Assembly (NCBI GenBank): GCA_963556495.2
Contig: OY747703.1
Span: 56,948,796 to 57,012,795, forward strand
From: Valencia hispanica
Lineage: Eukaryota; Chordata; Actinopteri; Cyprinodontiformes; Valenciidae
Length of the DNA stretch: 64,000 bases
Reading direction: 5' to 3'
Positions within the stretch are counted from its first letter, which is position 1. Each line of letters begins with the position of its first letter. Below, piece after piece: positions 27,384 to 63,087 of the stretch. Position numbers and translations under genes: made by a program. Under the pieces are notes generated by a model. It searched no databases, had not been told where the DNA came from, and saw only the letters and a list, made by a program, of their open reading frames with translations.

Positions 27384-28940
27384 TTGATTACATGTTAAAA
27401 TGGCTTGCCATAGCTTTCAGAGCGTGAGTTTCAGAGTTTTAAATCAGAAAGCAGCGAGATCGCTGCCAAAAATCATGTGATGGCAACCTTGCAGCGGTGT
27501 GGACGAAAGGCGGATGTTGCAAAGTTTAATTTTATTCAGATCTCACATTATAAGGTATCAAAAAATTTTTGCAAACTAAACATGGTGGGAAAACAATGCC
27601 ATATTTGAAACTCTGAAAAAGTCTACTTCAAAAACAGCAAGGGTGAAACAAGCGATTTGAATCTCTGAAAATGTGAGGCTGAAACTCTGTACTTTACATG
27701 TTGAATTTATGAAAAATAAAAATGCTAGTACAAAATTATGATTGCAGAGATTCAAAACTTTTTTTCAGACTTTCAAAACTTTATTTCAGGTTTTAAATTT
27801 TCAGCCACTGGTTTTCAAGGTTTCAAAACTTTTTCGGTCTCAGATTAGGTCAGCGTTTTCACTTCATACTGGTCAGTAGAAGAAACTGAGAGGAAACCGT
27901 TGATGTTTTTTTTTCTTCCACAAACCACATTATTAGCAATGTAAATGTCCTGTTTTTTCTAGTGTCTGGCCTCGGACAGTCGGAGTTTCCCTCCTGCCTC
28001 GTTCATTCAAACAAATGGGGGCTGAAGCCCCGCCCCTCATGCGCGTGCACACACAAGCGTCAAAACAGTATCACCTGAATGAAGCTGAAAAAAATGATGG
28101 CATTGAAAATAGATTGGTATTGAAAAAAGATTGGCATTGTAAAAAAAAAGGAAAGTTTGAAAACTTGAGTTATTTCTTTCAATGCATATACATGAGTTTC
28201 ATAGATGAAAAAAAAAATCACTTTCCATACAATTTTCACTAGATTTATTTCTGATTCAAAATTAATATTTTCAGTTACAATAATATTTTTCAATGCCAAT
28301 ATTTATTTTCAGTTTCATTTCAAGGTGATACTGTTCTGATCCCATAGTTCAGGAGGACAGCCGGCCTCGGCGGCACTGACTCAGCGCTCTAAACCAGCGG
28401 ATCTCCTCCGTCGTTACCGGAGATAGAGGAGTAGAGGGAGGCTTTATGGAGCCCAGCGGCCGCGAGTCGTATCTATTCGCCGGCCTCGGGCAGCTGCTGC
28501 CCGAGGCCGGCGCTGCTGCTGAGGGAGAGAGAGACAGGATGGGTCCCGTCTCTGAGTGACATAGGCTAACGTTCAAAACAGTATGTTAGCTATGCTAACT
28601 AAGTGCTAAAGTGATAATAATGGTAACCTGAAAAACGCAATCCCACTCCAAACTCGCCTTGGGCCGGTATGTCTGATAGTTTTATACCCAAACCCACGGG
28701 GGCGTGTCTGTGACAACATGGCTGCTGTGACACTAGTGATGGGAAGTTATTTTGGCTCGGCTCTTTCGGCTCCCAAGTGGCTCCTCAGATTTTCTGTTGC
28801 TTAAAGTATATTTATCACCAAAAATATTGCAAAACTATGGGTAAAATGATTTACTGATGTAAAAAAAAAAATGCAATATATCAAATATTTATCATTTATA
28901 TGGCTTTATTTACAGAACACATTAAGAAATCTGAACTTGA

Positions 28941-29013
28941 GTGCTAAAGTGATAATAATGGTAACCTGAAAAACGCAATCCCACTCCAAACTCGCCTTGG
29001 GCCGGTATGTCTG
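28941..29013. repeat. Exact 73-bp duplication of 28603-28675
   Basis: The stretch from GTGCTAAAGTGATAATAATG to CGGTATGTCTG occurs identically in E2 at 28603-28675 and inside E4 here. Both copies are in direct orientation, 338 bp apart. Confidence 0.93.
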
Positions 29014-29863
29014 TCACCTTGCACAAGTTACACTCTGCCTTTGAGCTGCTTACAACATTGAAATGGGTCCAAATTTTGCTACGTTTCCTGCTGCTGTCGC
29101 CAGGGGCGCTGCTAAGGATTTTGGGCCCCATGAAAAGAATCTTGGCAGGGCCCCCAACACAACTGAGACTTTTTTCATATTAGTTTACATAAAATCATGT
29201 GCTTTTATCGTACTTTGACTATCATTCTCATATATTTAAGTCAATCAGACAATTGAACTCCATCCCATGTCCACACCCGTAATTTGTCCTCTATAATACT
29301 GCACTACTTCAGTACTGTATAATGCATATACTGTGCATAGCTGTACATGTGTCATATAGTGTATTCACAGATATTTATACTTGTATGTATGTACTGTACA
29401 TATTTGTACTGTACACTGGCTATGATAATAAAGATAATCTAATCTAACCTAATATTTTTAACATGACAGTTGAAATGTAAGGGAAACACTGAGCACTCTT
29501 AATACAATGAAATGTATTGATATTTATTTGCTTTAACACTGATACTGAAATTTCAAAATAAAACTCTTCAATTTAAAAAACAGGAATTACAATCTGTGGT
29601 GAAAAAAAAAATCTCCACAAGAAAACACCAGCATAAAACAAAATGGCCGTATAAAATTTCTAATAATTTAAGCAGAACTTGCATAACATACTATATCAAA
29701 GGATGGCCAAGGTATAACATAGCTGAGTCTGAGTTACTCTTTCCACATCATTTCTAATCTCGTCCTTGCTCAACATTTCTAAACAAAAGTCCAACGTCGG
29801 ACCTTTTCCGCTGCAAAATCATTAATCAAATCTTTGAAGTCGAGCTCTCTAGCCAACTCGCTC

Positions 29864-30256
29864 TCAATGGAAAGCATAGCAAAGCCATTCTTGAGACATT
29901 GTAGACCTCAAGTAGTTTTTTATCAGTTTTAATTTGCTGAATGCCCTCTCCCCACCAGCAACAGTCACTGGCAGTGTGCTAAATAAACGCAAAGCAATGC
30001 ACACCTCTCCAAAGATGCTTTTCATCTGCTTCTTACAAATAGCATTTAAGAGTTCAAGAGGTGACAGGTTAGGGGGGGAGTTGGAAGCATATACACAGGT
30101 TAGGTGTCTTACTTGATTTTCAAAATCAGGAGTTAGATCACTGGAATAGTTAGTGATCAGTGGTTGGCACACAGAAGAGACTTTGTCCTCAGTAATCTGC
30201 CCAACTTTCAGAACCGCATAAAACTCGTTCACAATATCAGCAATTCTCTCAGACAT
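29864..30256 (-). pseudogene. hAT transposase C-terminal (dimerisation) remnant of E5
   Basis: The frame reads MSERIADIVNEFYAVLKVGQ, and ends with LPVTVAGGERAFSKLKLIKN then LRSTMSQEWL. The AGGERAFSKLK...LRSTM(S/G)Q signature is the conserved hAT dimerisation region, as in ZMYM-type and TTF-domain hAT transposases. The N-terminal and catalytic parts are not readable, so this is a fossil. Strand and position are consistent with its being E5's own gene. Confidence 0.8.
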
Positions 30257-30539
30257 GAATGTGTTGCCATTAAACCAATACTAATAGCCGCTCACCTTCT
30301 TCTTCATGTGGGAGAGCAGGGGCGGATTCAGGGGATGCTGGAGTTAGGGGTTGGGAGACAGCCGGACCAGTTGCTGCTGCTGGTTCACTTGACTCTGTTC
30401 AGGACGAGGCATGATTTTGACAAAGTGCGTTTGACTGCATTGAATATTTAACTACAACTGTGTATTGTTATTTTTTCCAGCGTTTTCTTCACCCAACATG
30501 GGGAGAAAATTGAGTTTGCTTATCATGCACTTTTAAGTG

Positions 30540-31850
30540 GATTGCATTTGACTGTTCAGAACAATTCAAATTCAATTCAAAAATACTTTATTGATCCCAG
30601 AGGGAAATTAAGTGTTGTTGTAGCTCATACAATTAATTATTTAAGGAGTTGTTATAGATGATGATGGCTGTGGGCAGGAAGGATTTCCTGTAGCGGTCTG
30701 TGTTGCAGCGAAACTGAAGAAGCCTCCGACTGAAGACGCTCTGTTGTTGTATGATTGTCTCATGAAGAGGATGCTCAGGGTTGACCATCATTTTTTTGAT
30801 TTTATGAAGAATCCTTCTTTGCATCATCATCTCCAGATGTTCCACAGTTGTCCCCAGAACAGAACCAGAACCTTCTTTATCAGGTTGGTGAGCCTTTTTA
30901 AGTCCCTGGCTCTGATGCTGCTACCCCAACAGATGACGGCTGAAGAGATTACACTCTCCACAACAGACTTGTAGAAGATCTCCTTGAAGGACCTAAGCTT
31001 CAAGAAGTCCAGTCTGCTCTGTCCCTTCTTGTAGACGGCTTCACTGTTGCGCCTCCAGTCCAGTCTGTTGTCAAGGTGAACTGAGGTATTTATACTCCTC
31101 AACCACCTCCACTTCATCTCCCATGATGGAAACAGTGTTTGATTTATCCCTGTTTCTTCTGAAATCTACAATCATCTACTTTGTTTTGTTCATATTCAAG
31201 GTGAGACGATTGTTTCCACACCATGTCACAAAGCGGTCCACCAGCTCTCTGTATTCAGCTTCTTGTCCATCTCTGATACACCCGACAATTGCAGAGTCAT
31301 CTGAGTATTTCTGCAGATGACAGGTCTCTGATTTGTACTGGAAGTCTGAGGTGTACAGAGTGAAAAGGAATGGTGAGAGTACGGTCCCCTGTGGTGCTCC
31401 TGTGCTGCTGACCACCTGGTTTGACACACAATTCTTCAGTCTCACAAATTGTGGTCTGTTGGTCAGGTAGTCATTGATCCAGGCGATTGTTGAGGGCTCC
31501 ACCTGTGTCTTCAGGAGTTTCTGACAAAGCAAATCAGGCGGAATTGTGTTAAATGCACTGGAGAAATCAAAGAACATGATCCTCACAGTGCTGCCTGCTT
31601 TGTCCAGATGACAGTGGGTTGGTTGAAGCAGGTGGATGATGGCATCTTCAACTCCAACTCCACAGCGATAAGCAAACTGCAGTGGGTCCTGATACCTTCT
31701 TGTTTGCTTACTCAGGGGTGCCAACAGGAGTCTCTCCAGGACCTTCATGATGTGGGATGTCAGGGCAACGGGTCTATAGTCATTGATGACTGATGGGTGA
31801 GTTCTCTTTGGTTCTGGAACAAGGCAGGATTTCTTCCGATCGCGACATCA
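30540..31850 (-). mobile_element. Rex1/Babar-like LINE relic inside E5
   Basis: The 3' tail on the left (ATTCAAAAATACTTTATTGA, then TCCCAGAGGGAAATTAAG) is followed on the minus strand by reverse-transcriptase coding. Frame 31748-31176 has MKVLERLLLAPLSKQTRRY, FFDFSSAFNTIPP, TGAPQGTVLSPFLFTLYTSD and a KYSDDSAIVG catalytic box. Frames 31117-30827 and 30845-30633 give the C-terminal domain (VHLDNRLDWRRN, SRRLLQFRCNTDRYRKSF). Frameshifts separate them. The 5' part and endonuclease are missing. Confidence 0.82.
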
Positions 31851-32379
31851 TTTTGATAGAGGCAAGGCCAACTGATATATAACAGCTTACACCATGGTCT
31901 GGATGAATACTCGATTCTGATTGGCTGGAGGGTGTAGGTTAAAGAGTGATAATATACACCTAGGTAAGGCGTCCCGTCAAAGTCCCTGATGACAGTTCTA
32001 AATTATTGCGCTGGCTCAAACGCTAGATGGTAACCATGGCAACGGAGACTCAACGTTATTTCACAGTCGACTCATCGCGACAGCAAGACAGACAAAACAT
32101 GAGTGATTTTACCATTTCTTTTAACTTATGTTGTGAGTTTGACAACTTTGAAGACTGGGATGCAGCAGGAGAAAAAGAGAATATGAAAAGAAAAAGGAGA
32201 AGCGACACAAGGTCGGGTCGCTGTTGCTTGGCAACGCCTGTATACGCGAGATATTAAATAGTGCGCTCGACTTATAAAAATAAAACCCTCACGATTTTAA
32301 CTCTAAAACACATTAAAGTAATGTTATACTATACTTCTTTCTTTCGTAGTGACCATGGTATAAGCGGGATAATGTCCTT

Positions 32380-32485
32380 CGAGGTGTCCATTAACAGAAA
32401 TTAATGGACTTCGCAGAAGCAACTGTCCTCCGCGAACCGTTCACGCCTCCGCATCGTCCATTAATTTCTGTTAATGGACACCTCG
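32380..32485. repeat. Perfect 30-bp inverted repeat with 46-bp spacer
   Basis: The arms at 32380-32409 and 32456-32485 are exact reverse complements (CGAGGTGTCCATTAACAG... against ...TGTTAATGGACACCTCG). Outside the arms, GGGATAATGTCC and GGGCATTATCCC extend the symmetry imperfectly. It is probably part of a MITE within E5. Confidence 0.9.
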
Positions 32486-33387
32486 TCGGGCATTATCCCT
32501 TACATGTTTGACTGCCTTGATTAGTTACTTAAAACAGAGAAAATGGAAAATTCGGGGGTTCTTGAGCCAACATGGGGAGAAATTTTAGCTAAGCTATCTT
32601 GATCAGAATTCTGATTCTATCTTGACCACCTGCGTGGTCCACTACCAGTTTAGGCCTACTTACAAATCCACCTTTTCTTGTCAAATATTGGGTAACACAC
32701 TGTCGACCCTTTGCCTCTTAAACTTCTCTTATTTTTTTCTCTTTGGGTTTTTTGACTTCCAGATTTTGAAGGCGTTTTGACTTCCTCTTCCGTCACCGCT
32801 ACTGCGCTGTAGTGGAGTGAAGCGGTTTGTGTTGCCTGGATACAATTTGGGCGGACTGAACCATTTTATGATAATCGAGGGGGGGGGAGGGGCCCACGGA
32901 CGTTTGTGTTTCTTAAACAAATACATTTTTAGACACCAGGAAACAGCAAATAGAATAATTTAAAATTAATAATTTTTACTATCAAATATTTTTTTCAGCA
33001 CCACAATTTTATTGGGGGCTTCTCTGGGCCCCCTCTTCGTCATGGGCCCCAAGAATCGTCATCATTTACAACCCCCTTTACGGCGCCCCAGGCTGTCGCT
33101 CATTTTCTCACCGTTTGTTCGTCTTCCATATTTTGATGATGAACCACAAACTTTGATATTAGCTCTCTGTACTCTTTCAGAGCTAGCGCAACAGCTAGTT
33201 TCCTGGAGGCATCCATCTTTTCTGCGACCTGTCGTGTTGTGTGTAAAACAGAACGCAAAAACCCGCTGTAACTTGTTTTCCAACACGGATGTGACGTCAC
33301 TCTCGAGTTGCAAGTCGCGCTTACAAGACAAACGGAACGCAGCATTAGAGCTGGTTCGTTCGCGACCGACACATCACTATGTGACAC

Positions 33388-33626
33388 AGTCGATGCCTGT
33401 GACGTAGAGATGTACCGCTCTCCACCAATCACAAAATTCCAATGCAGTAGCCACCGTTCAACCCAAAGAGGGCAGCACTAAGACGTTTTTAGACCAAAAA
33501 GTGTAGAATTAAACAAGTTTACACCAAAATGTAAAAAAATCACCAGAAACCGAAAGATTGCATTGGTAAAGACCCATTTATACAGTTTATCAGCAAAAAA
33601 ACGTTGTTTTGGGGTTTAGTTACTCT
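33388..33626. mobile_element. Right piece of E2
   Basis: Reverse complement of 25410-25650 of E1 with few differences. It includes the GAGAGCGGTACATCTC-complement and the AAACCCCAAAAC-complement terminus before TTAA at 33627. Confidence 0.8.
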
Positions 33627-33659
33627 TTAATCTGTTTATTTTATACTTTAATTTCCCTT

Positions 33660-33905
33660 CCAGTGTTTCCTCTGTGGGAGCCCTCTGCCTCGGGAGCGGT
33701 GGTCGGCTGTGGTTGCCTGGGTGCTCTCCAGGTAGCTCCTGGTGGACGTGGGGGTCTTGGCCTTGCCTCCACTGGGCGCCCTGGGTCGGTGCATTGACTG
33801 CTGCTATTGATGTGCTGCTGCCAGAGCAGATGGCTCCTTTGATGGAGTTTCCTTACCTGGCTCATCTGTACTCAGTCCATTGTCCTTTTTACTGTTACTT
33901 TTAAG
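33660..33905 (+). mobile_element. RTE/Rex3-like LINE 3' fragment
   Basis: Second copy of the sequence at 2600-2830, with the shared core GGGCGCCCTGGGTCGGTGC and GGCTCATCTGTACTCAG. It lacks the AATAAA tail, because a SINE begins immediately after. Confidence 0.65.
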
Positions 33906-33907
33906 TT

Positions 33908-34217
33908 TGTGGGCGGCTGTAGTTCAGTGATAGAGTTGTCGGCCTGCGACCAAGAAATCGTGGGTTCCATTCCAGCTTCCACCTGCTGCATGTCGTTGTG
34001 TCCTTGGGCAAGACACCTACCCACCTACTGGTGTTGGCCAGAGGGGCCGATGGCGCAATATGGCACCCTTGCCATATTCAGTCTGCCCCAGGGCAGCTGT
34101 GGCTATAATCATAGCTTGCTTCCACCCGTGTGTGAATGTGAGAGTGAATGAATAATGGAGTTGTAAAGCGCTTTGAGTCTCTCGAAAAAAGCACTATATA
34201 AATGCAAGCCATTACTC
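33908..34217 (+). mobile_element. tRNA-derived SINE (V-SINE-like)
   Basis: It has an internal polymerase III A-box (GCTGTAGTTCAGTGATAGAG) and a B-box-like GTGGGTTCCATTCC, then a conserved central part GTCGTTGTGTCCTTGGGCAA and a LINE-like tail GCACTATATAAATGCAAGCC. A second copy is at 58733-58995. The family name is tentative. Confidence 0.8.
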
Positions 34218-35635
34218 CCTTCAATATGCCTCACCTTAAGGCGGAATTAAGGGCAAACTTTAAAACCTTAAAGTTTAATAAACCCAAAAGCCAAAATAAC
34301 TCTAGGTTTCTTTAATGACTTTACATTTTTTGCTTACAACAGTTGTTATATGGGCTACTCCTTTTGTCTCAAGTTTTTATGGTATAACCTAAAATTGTGA
34401 TGTAGTTTACTTTATTTTTATATTGGGTATTTTATAATTACAGGTTATTATGTCATGTTCTAAACTGTACAACTGCCTTTATTGATCATACAGTTTTCTT
34501 TTTAAAGGGGAAAAAAAGCTCAACTTAATAAATCGTTTTGCTCAAGTCTGCATTTCAGTAAAACTCATTGGATGTTTGGGGTTTTATTTACCAACTTAAA
34601 AAAAAGCAAAACCTGTGGTTCCATTTATAAGATGTTTTTAATTTGTCTGTATTTTTATCCAGAGAAAATTGGCCACTATCATTTTTTCAAATGTCCGTCA
34701 GTCTGCATCAACTGCCAGAGTTGGCAAACCAAATTTATACCATTCATGAATTGTAGTGAGAAATTTATTATATTAATTATATAATATTATATTGTCTCCT
34801 TTGATATAATCGGCAACATTTAAAAGAACTATTATTTCAGGGAGGGTTCGACACGAAGGTATTAGGGAAAAATACAGAAATAATGCAACAGCAAAAAAAA
34901 GTAAAGAAGAATAAAAAAGTGACTGAACAGCGATCAGAGTCAGGGTGAAGACACTGAAGATGTTAAACTTGTAAACAACCAGTCAGTTGTCAGTCAATCA
35001 ATTTATGACTTTCCTGTAAAAACAGAAACGCTGTTTGTTGGTTTGGTTAAGATCCAATTCAACATAAAGGTAAGATTCTAATCATGAGACTGTCAGAAAC
35101 CCAGAATGATGACAGGAGGTTCAGTCAGCTTCAAAACCAATCAAACCAATCCTGGTAATCTACTGAGAACGCTAACAGAACAGCTTTTTCTGCCCTACAT
35201 CACATCTCCAGCTTTCAGAACTTTCAGATGTTAATGATATAAAATCTACGTCATGATCATGTTGACCTAAAACCACCACAGGACTAAATCTTAGCCGCAC
35301 TGACACAATGCTAAACGCTGCATGGTTCTGCTTTTGTGTAACAGGGACAGTTTGCCAACCAATCAGGGACATTCACTCCCAAACATACAAAAACAAAATC
35401 AACTTTGGCTGGCACACAGCTAATTGATTTAATAACATATTATTTTGCTATGTTATTTTTATTTACATCCTATCATATGCAACGCCAATGAAAGCTCATT
35501 TAATAAAACAAACTGTTGAAAGCGTGTTAATATTATAAAAAATCTCAGTCCCTAACATGAAACTGTCTAAATCACTTTCCTGTGTTCTCTATAAAATGAC
35601 CACCCTGTCACTCTTTTTAGCTCTTCTCTGAGCCA
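34218..35635. other. Intergenic stretch, no feature seen
   Basis: AT-rich with no coding or repeat recognised. Confidence 0.5.
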
Positions 35636-35854
35636 TTGGTATTTCTCCAGTTACTCGTCTTCCTTTTTCCTGATGTTTCCATCATTTGGGATGGCCACAT
35701 CGATCACAGCGGCTGTCCTCTGCCGCTCATCAATGATCATAATGTCCGGTTGGTTGTCCATTACCATTCTGTCCGTTTGAATCTGGAAGTCCCACAAGAT
35801 CTTAGCTCGGCCATTCTCCACCACCTTGGGAGGTGTTTCCCACTTTGACCTTGG

Positions 35855-35920
35855 CAGTGGCGGATCTAGAGAAATATTTATGGAGTAGCAAGATATTAGC
35901 AAGATATTAGCATATGCCAG

Positions 35921-36001
<81 letters not shown>

Positions 36002-36956
36002 CACTCAAGTACTTATATAGTGTATTAGACAGCGTTTCAACCAAAGTAAGTAAATGAATAAGAACGTACATGTGAATATCTGTAGACTGAGCTGGACCAA
36101 GGTGAGAATACATAGATTGTGTTAAATGAAATGTTTTACTAAAACAAGGTACTAAACTTTGGTTGTATTGATCAGTCAAACACATGCTTCACCTCTTCAC
36201 TCAGCAGTATTTACATATATGACAGATACATACATGTGTTTGTTTTGCTTCAGGTTATTTAAGCACCATAAAGTTGTTTATGTTATATTTTTGCTCAAAT
36301 AAAACCATTTTTTAAAATCTATAGTAAATTTGTTCATGTCCTGACGTTACGATTGAGTCTAGTACTTTTTGCCGGAGTTGCATGTAGAGGTTGCAATTCC
36401 ATTTATTTTGAGGTGGTTCGGGTCGGTACCACCTCAGGGTGGGCTTGTGAGAGCGCATACCGTGACGTTATGATGCACGTACGTATCCATGTATGCGTGT
36501 TCACGAGGAGGCGGTGTTCTCCGTCAGTTAGCCACTAGATAAACTCAGCTAGCCGGTCCAGACACCCACACAAACTCCACGTAAGTCAAAGAAGAGAAGA
36601 ATTTTGTCCAGTGCTACAAAAAGAGCGAAAATAGCCTCTGAACGTCGGAGAGCTCGGACTATTGAGCGCGCACCTGAATGCAATGGGAGTGCGCATTTTG
36701 CTGACTGCAGTTCGTCTAACGGCCACATGGTGCACTCTCTGCAGCACTCTCAGCAAACTCCGCAGAACAGCTTTAAAGGTTCACCAAAGAGAATAGAATG
36801 TGATGATTTTCATGTGCCATGAAAAAGGAGCTTCATGCATTTAATGTCCAATTTTACGTAACTATTTCTTGAATTCATAGCTGCCGGCTGGGGTGGCAAG
36901 GCTTTCCTTTAGGGTGGCAACTGCCACGCTATGCCACCCCTGTAGATCCGCCCATG
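35855..36956. mobile_element. hAT element (1.1 kb) inside the R2-like LINE
   Basis: Ends CAGTGGCGGATCTAGAG and GTAGATCCGCCCATG are inverted. Flanks GACCTTGG (35847-35854) and GACCTAGG (36957-36964) agree at 7 of 8. It contains the (AT)n tract at 35923-35998. No complete transposase is present. Confidence 0.85.
35923..35998. repeat. (AT)n microsatellite
   Basis: Pure dinucleotide run inside the hAT element. Confidence 0.95.
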
Positions 36957-37030
36957 GACCTAGGGGTCTCCAGTTCGTATTACGCAGATGTTTCGGTACA
37001 CTATACCAGCCAGTTGGTTGCTCCGTTTCA

Positions 37031-37388
37031 TGTATTCCATCCATCCATTATCTGTACCCATCCATCCTATGCAGGGTTGTGGGGGGACTATCTCCAGCAG
37101 TCACGGGGCGAGAGGCGGGGTACACCCTGGACAGGTCGCCAGTCCATCGCATGGCAACACAGAGACACACAGGACAAACAACCATGCACGGACATACTCA
37201 TACCTAAGGGCAATAAAGAGAAACCAGTTAAAGAAACAGTCATGCTTTTGGAGTATCCAGAAAGAACCCATGCATGCAGAGGGAGAACATGCAATTTCCA
37301 TGCAGAAAGACCCCATGCCGGGATTCAAACCCAGGCTTTCTTGCTGCAAGACAACAGTGCTACCAACTGCGCCCCTGTTCATCTTTTC
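37031..37388 (+). repeat. Dispersed teleost repeat with GGCGAGAGGCGGGGTACACC core
   Basis: It begins with CATCCATC copies, then GCGAGAGGCGGGGTACACC...CCAGTCCATC, and ends with a stretch resembling a reversed tRNA B-box (GGGATTCAAACCCAGG) and GTGCTACCAACTGCGCC. A second copy lies at 51363-51650. It interrupts the R2-like LINE. Its class is unclear. Confidence 0.75.
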
Positions 37389-37783
37389 CTTTCCTCCTAA
37401 AGTCTTACAGCCTGCTGTGAGATGCTGGATTGTTTCTCGGGTCTCTTAGCACAGCCTGCACCTGGGATCTTGCCAGGTGTGGTAGATCTATCGCTCTGGT
37501 GCTCAACGTCTCCTCCTGTGTAGCTATGATCCGTGCTTCTGTGCTGACCTTCAGCCCGGCCCTCTGAAGGCCCGCTATTGGTCATATCAGCCACTGCAGC
37601 TATCTGTCGGTGGTACATCGCGTGCAATGGTTTATCCTTCCATGATAGTTCCTTCAGCTCCATCTCTACCTGTTTCCATTGTCTGAGACCTTCACTGAGC
37701 ACCTCATCTCCAATAGCCATCTCCTCGATGTATCTTCCAGATGTCAACAGGTTAAATACAACTGTTCCTCTATGAGTTACTAA

Positions 37784-38496
37784 GGGTGTATTCAGACCAG
37801 AAAAGTCCTTAAGTCAGCTTGTTTGGTCCGGACCCAAAGCGGACTTAATTTTTTTCCGTTTGGTGCGGTTTGCATTCACACTGTACATTTTCAAGTGAAC
37901 TATATTTTGTAAACACATCCACATATGTGACGTTCGGTGCGGCCATTGGACAGCAATGACTAGGGCGGCACACAGAGCGCAGACCCGGAAATGGAGGAAA
38001 ACATGGAAGCCCTACGCTGCTCTGCATATTTCTGCTGTCATTGGAGCTGCAAAATCACACTGAGTGTCAAGAGCAGCTCATTCAACGCAGGTTTCGCGAC
38101 GCTCTGTTTCAAATTTTGGAAAGGCGTCGGGGCAGTAACCCAAAGGAGACGATGTGCTCTGCATGCCCTGACGCACAACACTGGCCTAAACAGAAGGCGA
38201 ACGATCAGGTATGAACTTACCTTGCTACAGTGGCTTGTGAAGCCCAAAAAGGCACATGTATCCTGGAGTTGGTTCAGATTGACACTGGTTTGTATTCACT
38301 CCTGAAGCAAACCGCACCAGAGTCCGTTTGGGAGCGAACCGAGACCACCTCAAAAAGTGGGTCTCGGTCCGGTTCTCTGATCCGCACCAGGATTCGTTTG
38401 TGTGTATTCACACCTGCATAAAAGGTCCGGACCAGCATTCGAAACGAACCCTGGTCCGTTTAAAGTGGACCAAACAGTGCAGATCTGAATACACCC
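37784..38496. mobile_element. PIF/Harbinger-type MITE (713 bp)
   Basis: The 3-bp duplication TAA lies at 37781-37783 and 38497-38499. Ends GGGTGTATTCAGACC and GATCTGAATACACCC are inverted, with further GGTCCGGAC symmetry inside. Three-base TWA targets are typical of Harbinger elements. It has no transposase, although the frame 37991-38305 could be a chance remnant. Confidence 0.85.
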
Positions 38497-38979
38497 TAAG
38501 TCTTGAAGCATCTCTACCAGATGCGTGTCGATGACTCCACAAAGCAGTCAAGGTGCAGCTTGCTGAAAGATATTATTTTTAAGCATTTCAAGATTACATC
38601 TGTAACAGATGTCATGTAATAATTAATTATACACAGTAAAGTTTGTGGATTTAAACATGGGACTGTCTGTGCTTCAAGGCTTATTTGTAAAAAACTCATA
38701 ATATACACAGTGTTTTAGATTTAGAAGTTTTGACATATGTAGTTGGTTGCGCTTCTGTTCTGTTACTAGACGTATTACTATAAATAATATTACAATAAAC
38801 ATTTAAATAATGGTAATGCTTCAACGGCTTTCATGTCAATTGTTTTCCTGCTTTTTGTGTGGACTTTGAAATGCACAAAACAACTAAATAAACAAGATCG
38901 GAGTGCTACTGTGTAACCAGAGGAAGAATCGAGCTTTCAAACATTGCAGAGGCGGCAGGAGGTAGTTTCATTCAGAATG

Positions 38980-39521
38980 TTTTTTAATTTCTAAAAATCC
39001 CCTTTAACTCTTCTCACTTCAAAAAACAGAAATATTGTTGTGAGAAATAACTGGCATAAACAAATCCAGTATACAAACCAATACATCAGAATATGAATCT
39101 TTGTCACTTTAAGGAATATAAAAATAATTATACACAGAAATATAATCCACAATTGACCTGCAGCTGTGGAGCAATAAAAACAAGTTTTACAAAAGATCAT
39201 TTCACTTATTAAATTAACATTTTAGCAACGTTTTAATCTGGGGCCTGCTCTCAGTAACATACAGCGTGTTCGGTTTGTCTATTAGGCATCATGAGGACAG
39301 CAGTTAAAGTCAAATTTAGGGAGGAGGCCTCAGCATTTCTGAACGTCATTCCTTCATCCACGTCCTACAGTCCATCTTAAAACACACCTGCACCTAGATT
39401 CACCTTTCTGTATCTTCTCTCAAAGCCTCAGCCAGATCAAAGGTCCTTCAGAATCCATCCAAACAAGCATCAGACATCCTCAAATCTGTCTTTAAAAACA
39501 TACAAAATACACCAAAATATC
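38980..39521 (-). other. rin2: Likely 3' untranslated region of the RIN2-like gene
   Basis: Non-coding sequence directly after the stop. An ATTAAA-type signal is read on the minus strand near 38983. The exact end is inferred. Confidence 0.4.

Positions 39522-63087
<23,566 letters not shown>

Larger units (their letters stand above)
29101..33091. mobile_element. hAT element E5 nested in E4 (8-bp duplication GCTGTCGC)
   Basis: Perfect duplications GCTGTCGC lie at 29093-29100 and 33092-33099. Termini are CAGGGGCGCTGCTAAGG and CGGCGCCCCAG, with mirrored GGGCCCC motifs near both ends. It carries a hAT transposase remnant on the minus strand and later insertions (Rex1-like LINE 30540-31850 and a palindromic element around 31860-32500). 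Confidence 0.88.
28734..33379. mobile_element. hAT element E4 inside E2 (8-bp duplication TGTGACAC)
   Basis: Perfect duplications TGTGACAC lie at 28726-28733 and 33380-33387. The ends TAGTGATGGGAAG and CACATCACTA are inverted. A minus-strand segment near 29100-29020 encodes KRSKIWTHFNVVSSSKAECNLCKV, the first half of a BED zinc finger such as begins many hAT transposases. The finger is cut off by a duplicated 73-bp piece of E2 (28941-29013). A second hAT, E5, interrupts the element. Confidence 0.85.
35640..37780 (-). mobile_element. R2-like LINE C-terminal relic, opened by a hAT and a dispersed repeat
   Basis: Three pieces read in order on the minus strand. In 37747-37397: SWKDKPLHAMYHRQIAAVAD, PGKIPGAGCAKRPE. 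In 37030-36957: RSNQLAGIVYRNIC. In 35854-35651: RSKWETPPKVVENGRAKILW, QPDIMIIDERQRTAAVIDVA, NIRKKEDE. The endings PKVVEN...AKILWDFQIQTD and VIDVAIPNDGNIRKKE belong to the C-terminal endonuclease region of a LINE type common in fish. The breaks at 37030/37390 and 35855/36956 are later insertions. The exact clade is uncertain. Confidence 0.75.

Noticed and set aside
36893..37449. Open frames of 104-153 codons
   Set aside because: They span the dispersed repeat with the GCGAGAGGCGGGGTACACC core and LINE remnants. The same repeat recurs at 51363 with different frames.
37991..38305. 104-codon frame inside the Harbinger MITE
   Set aside because: No Harbinger transposase or Myb-like motif can be read, and the element is too short for an autonomous copy.
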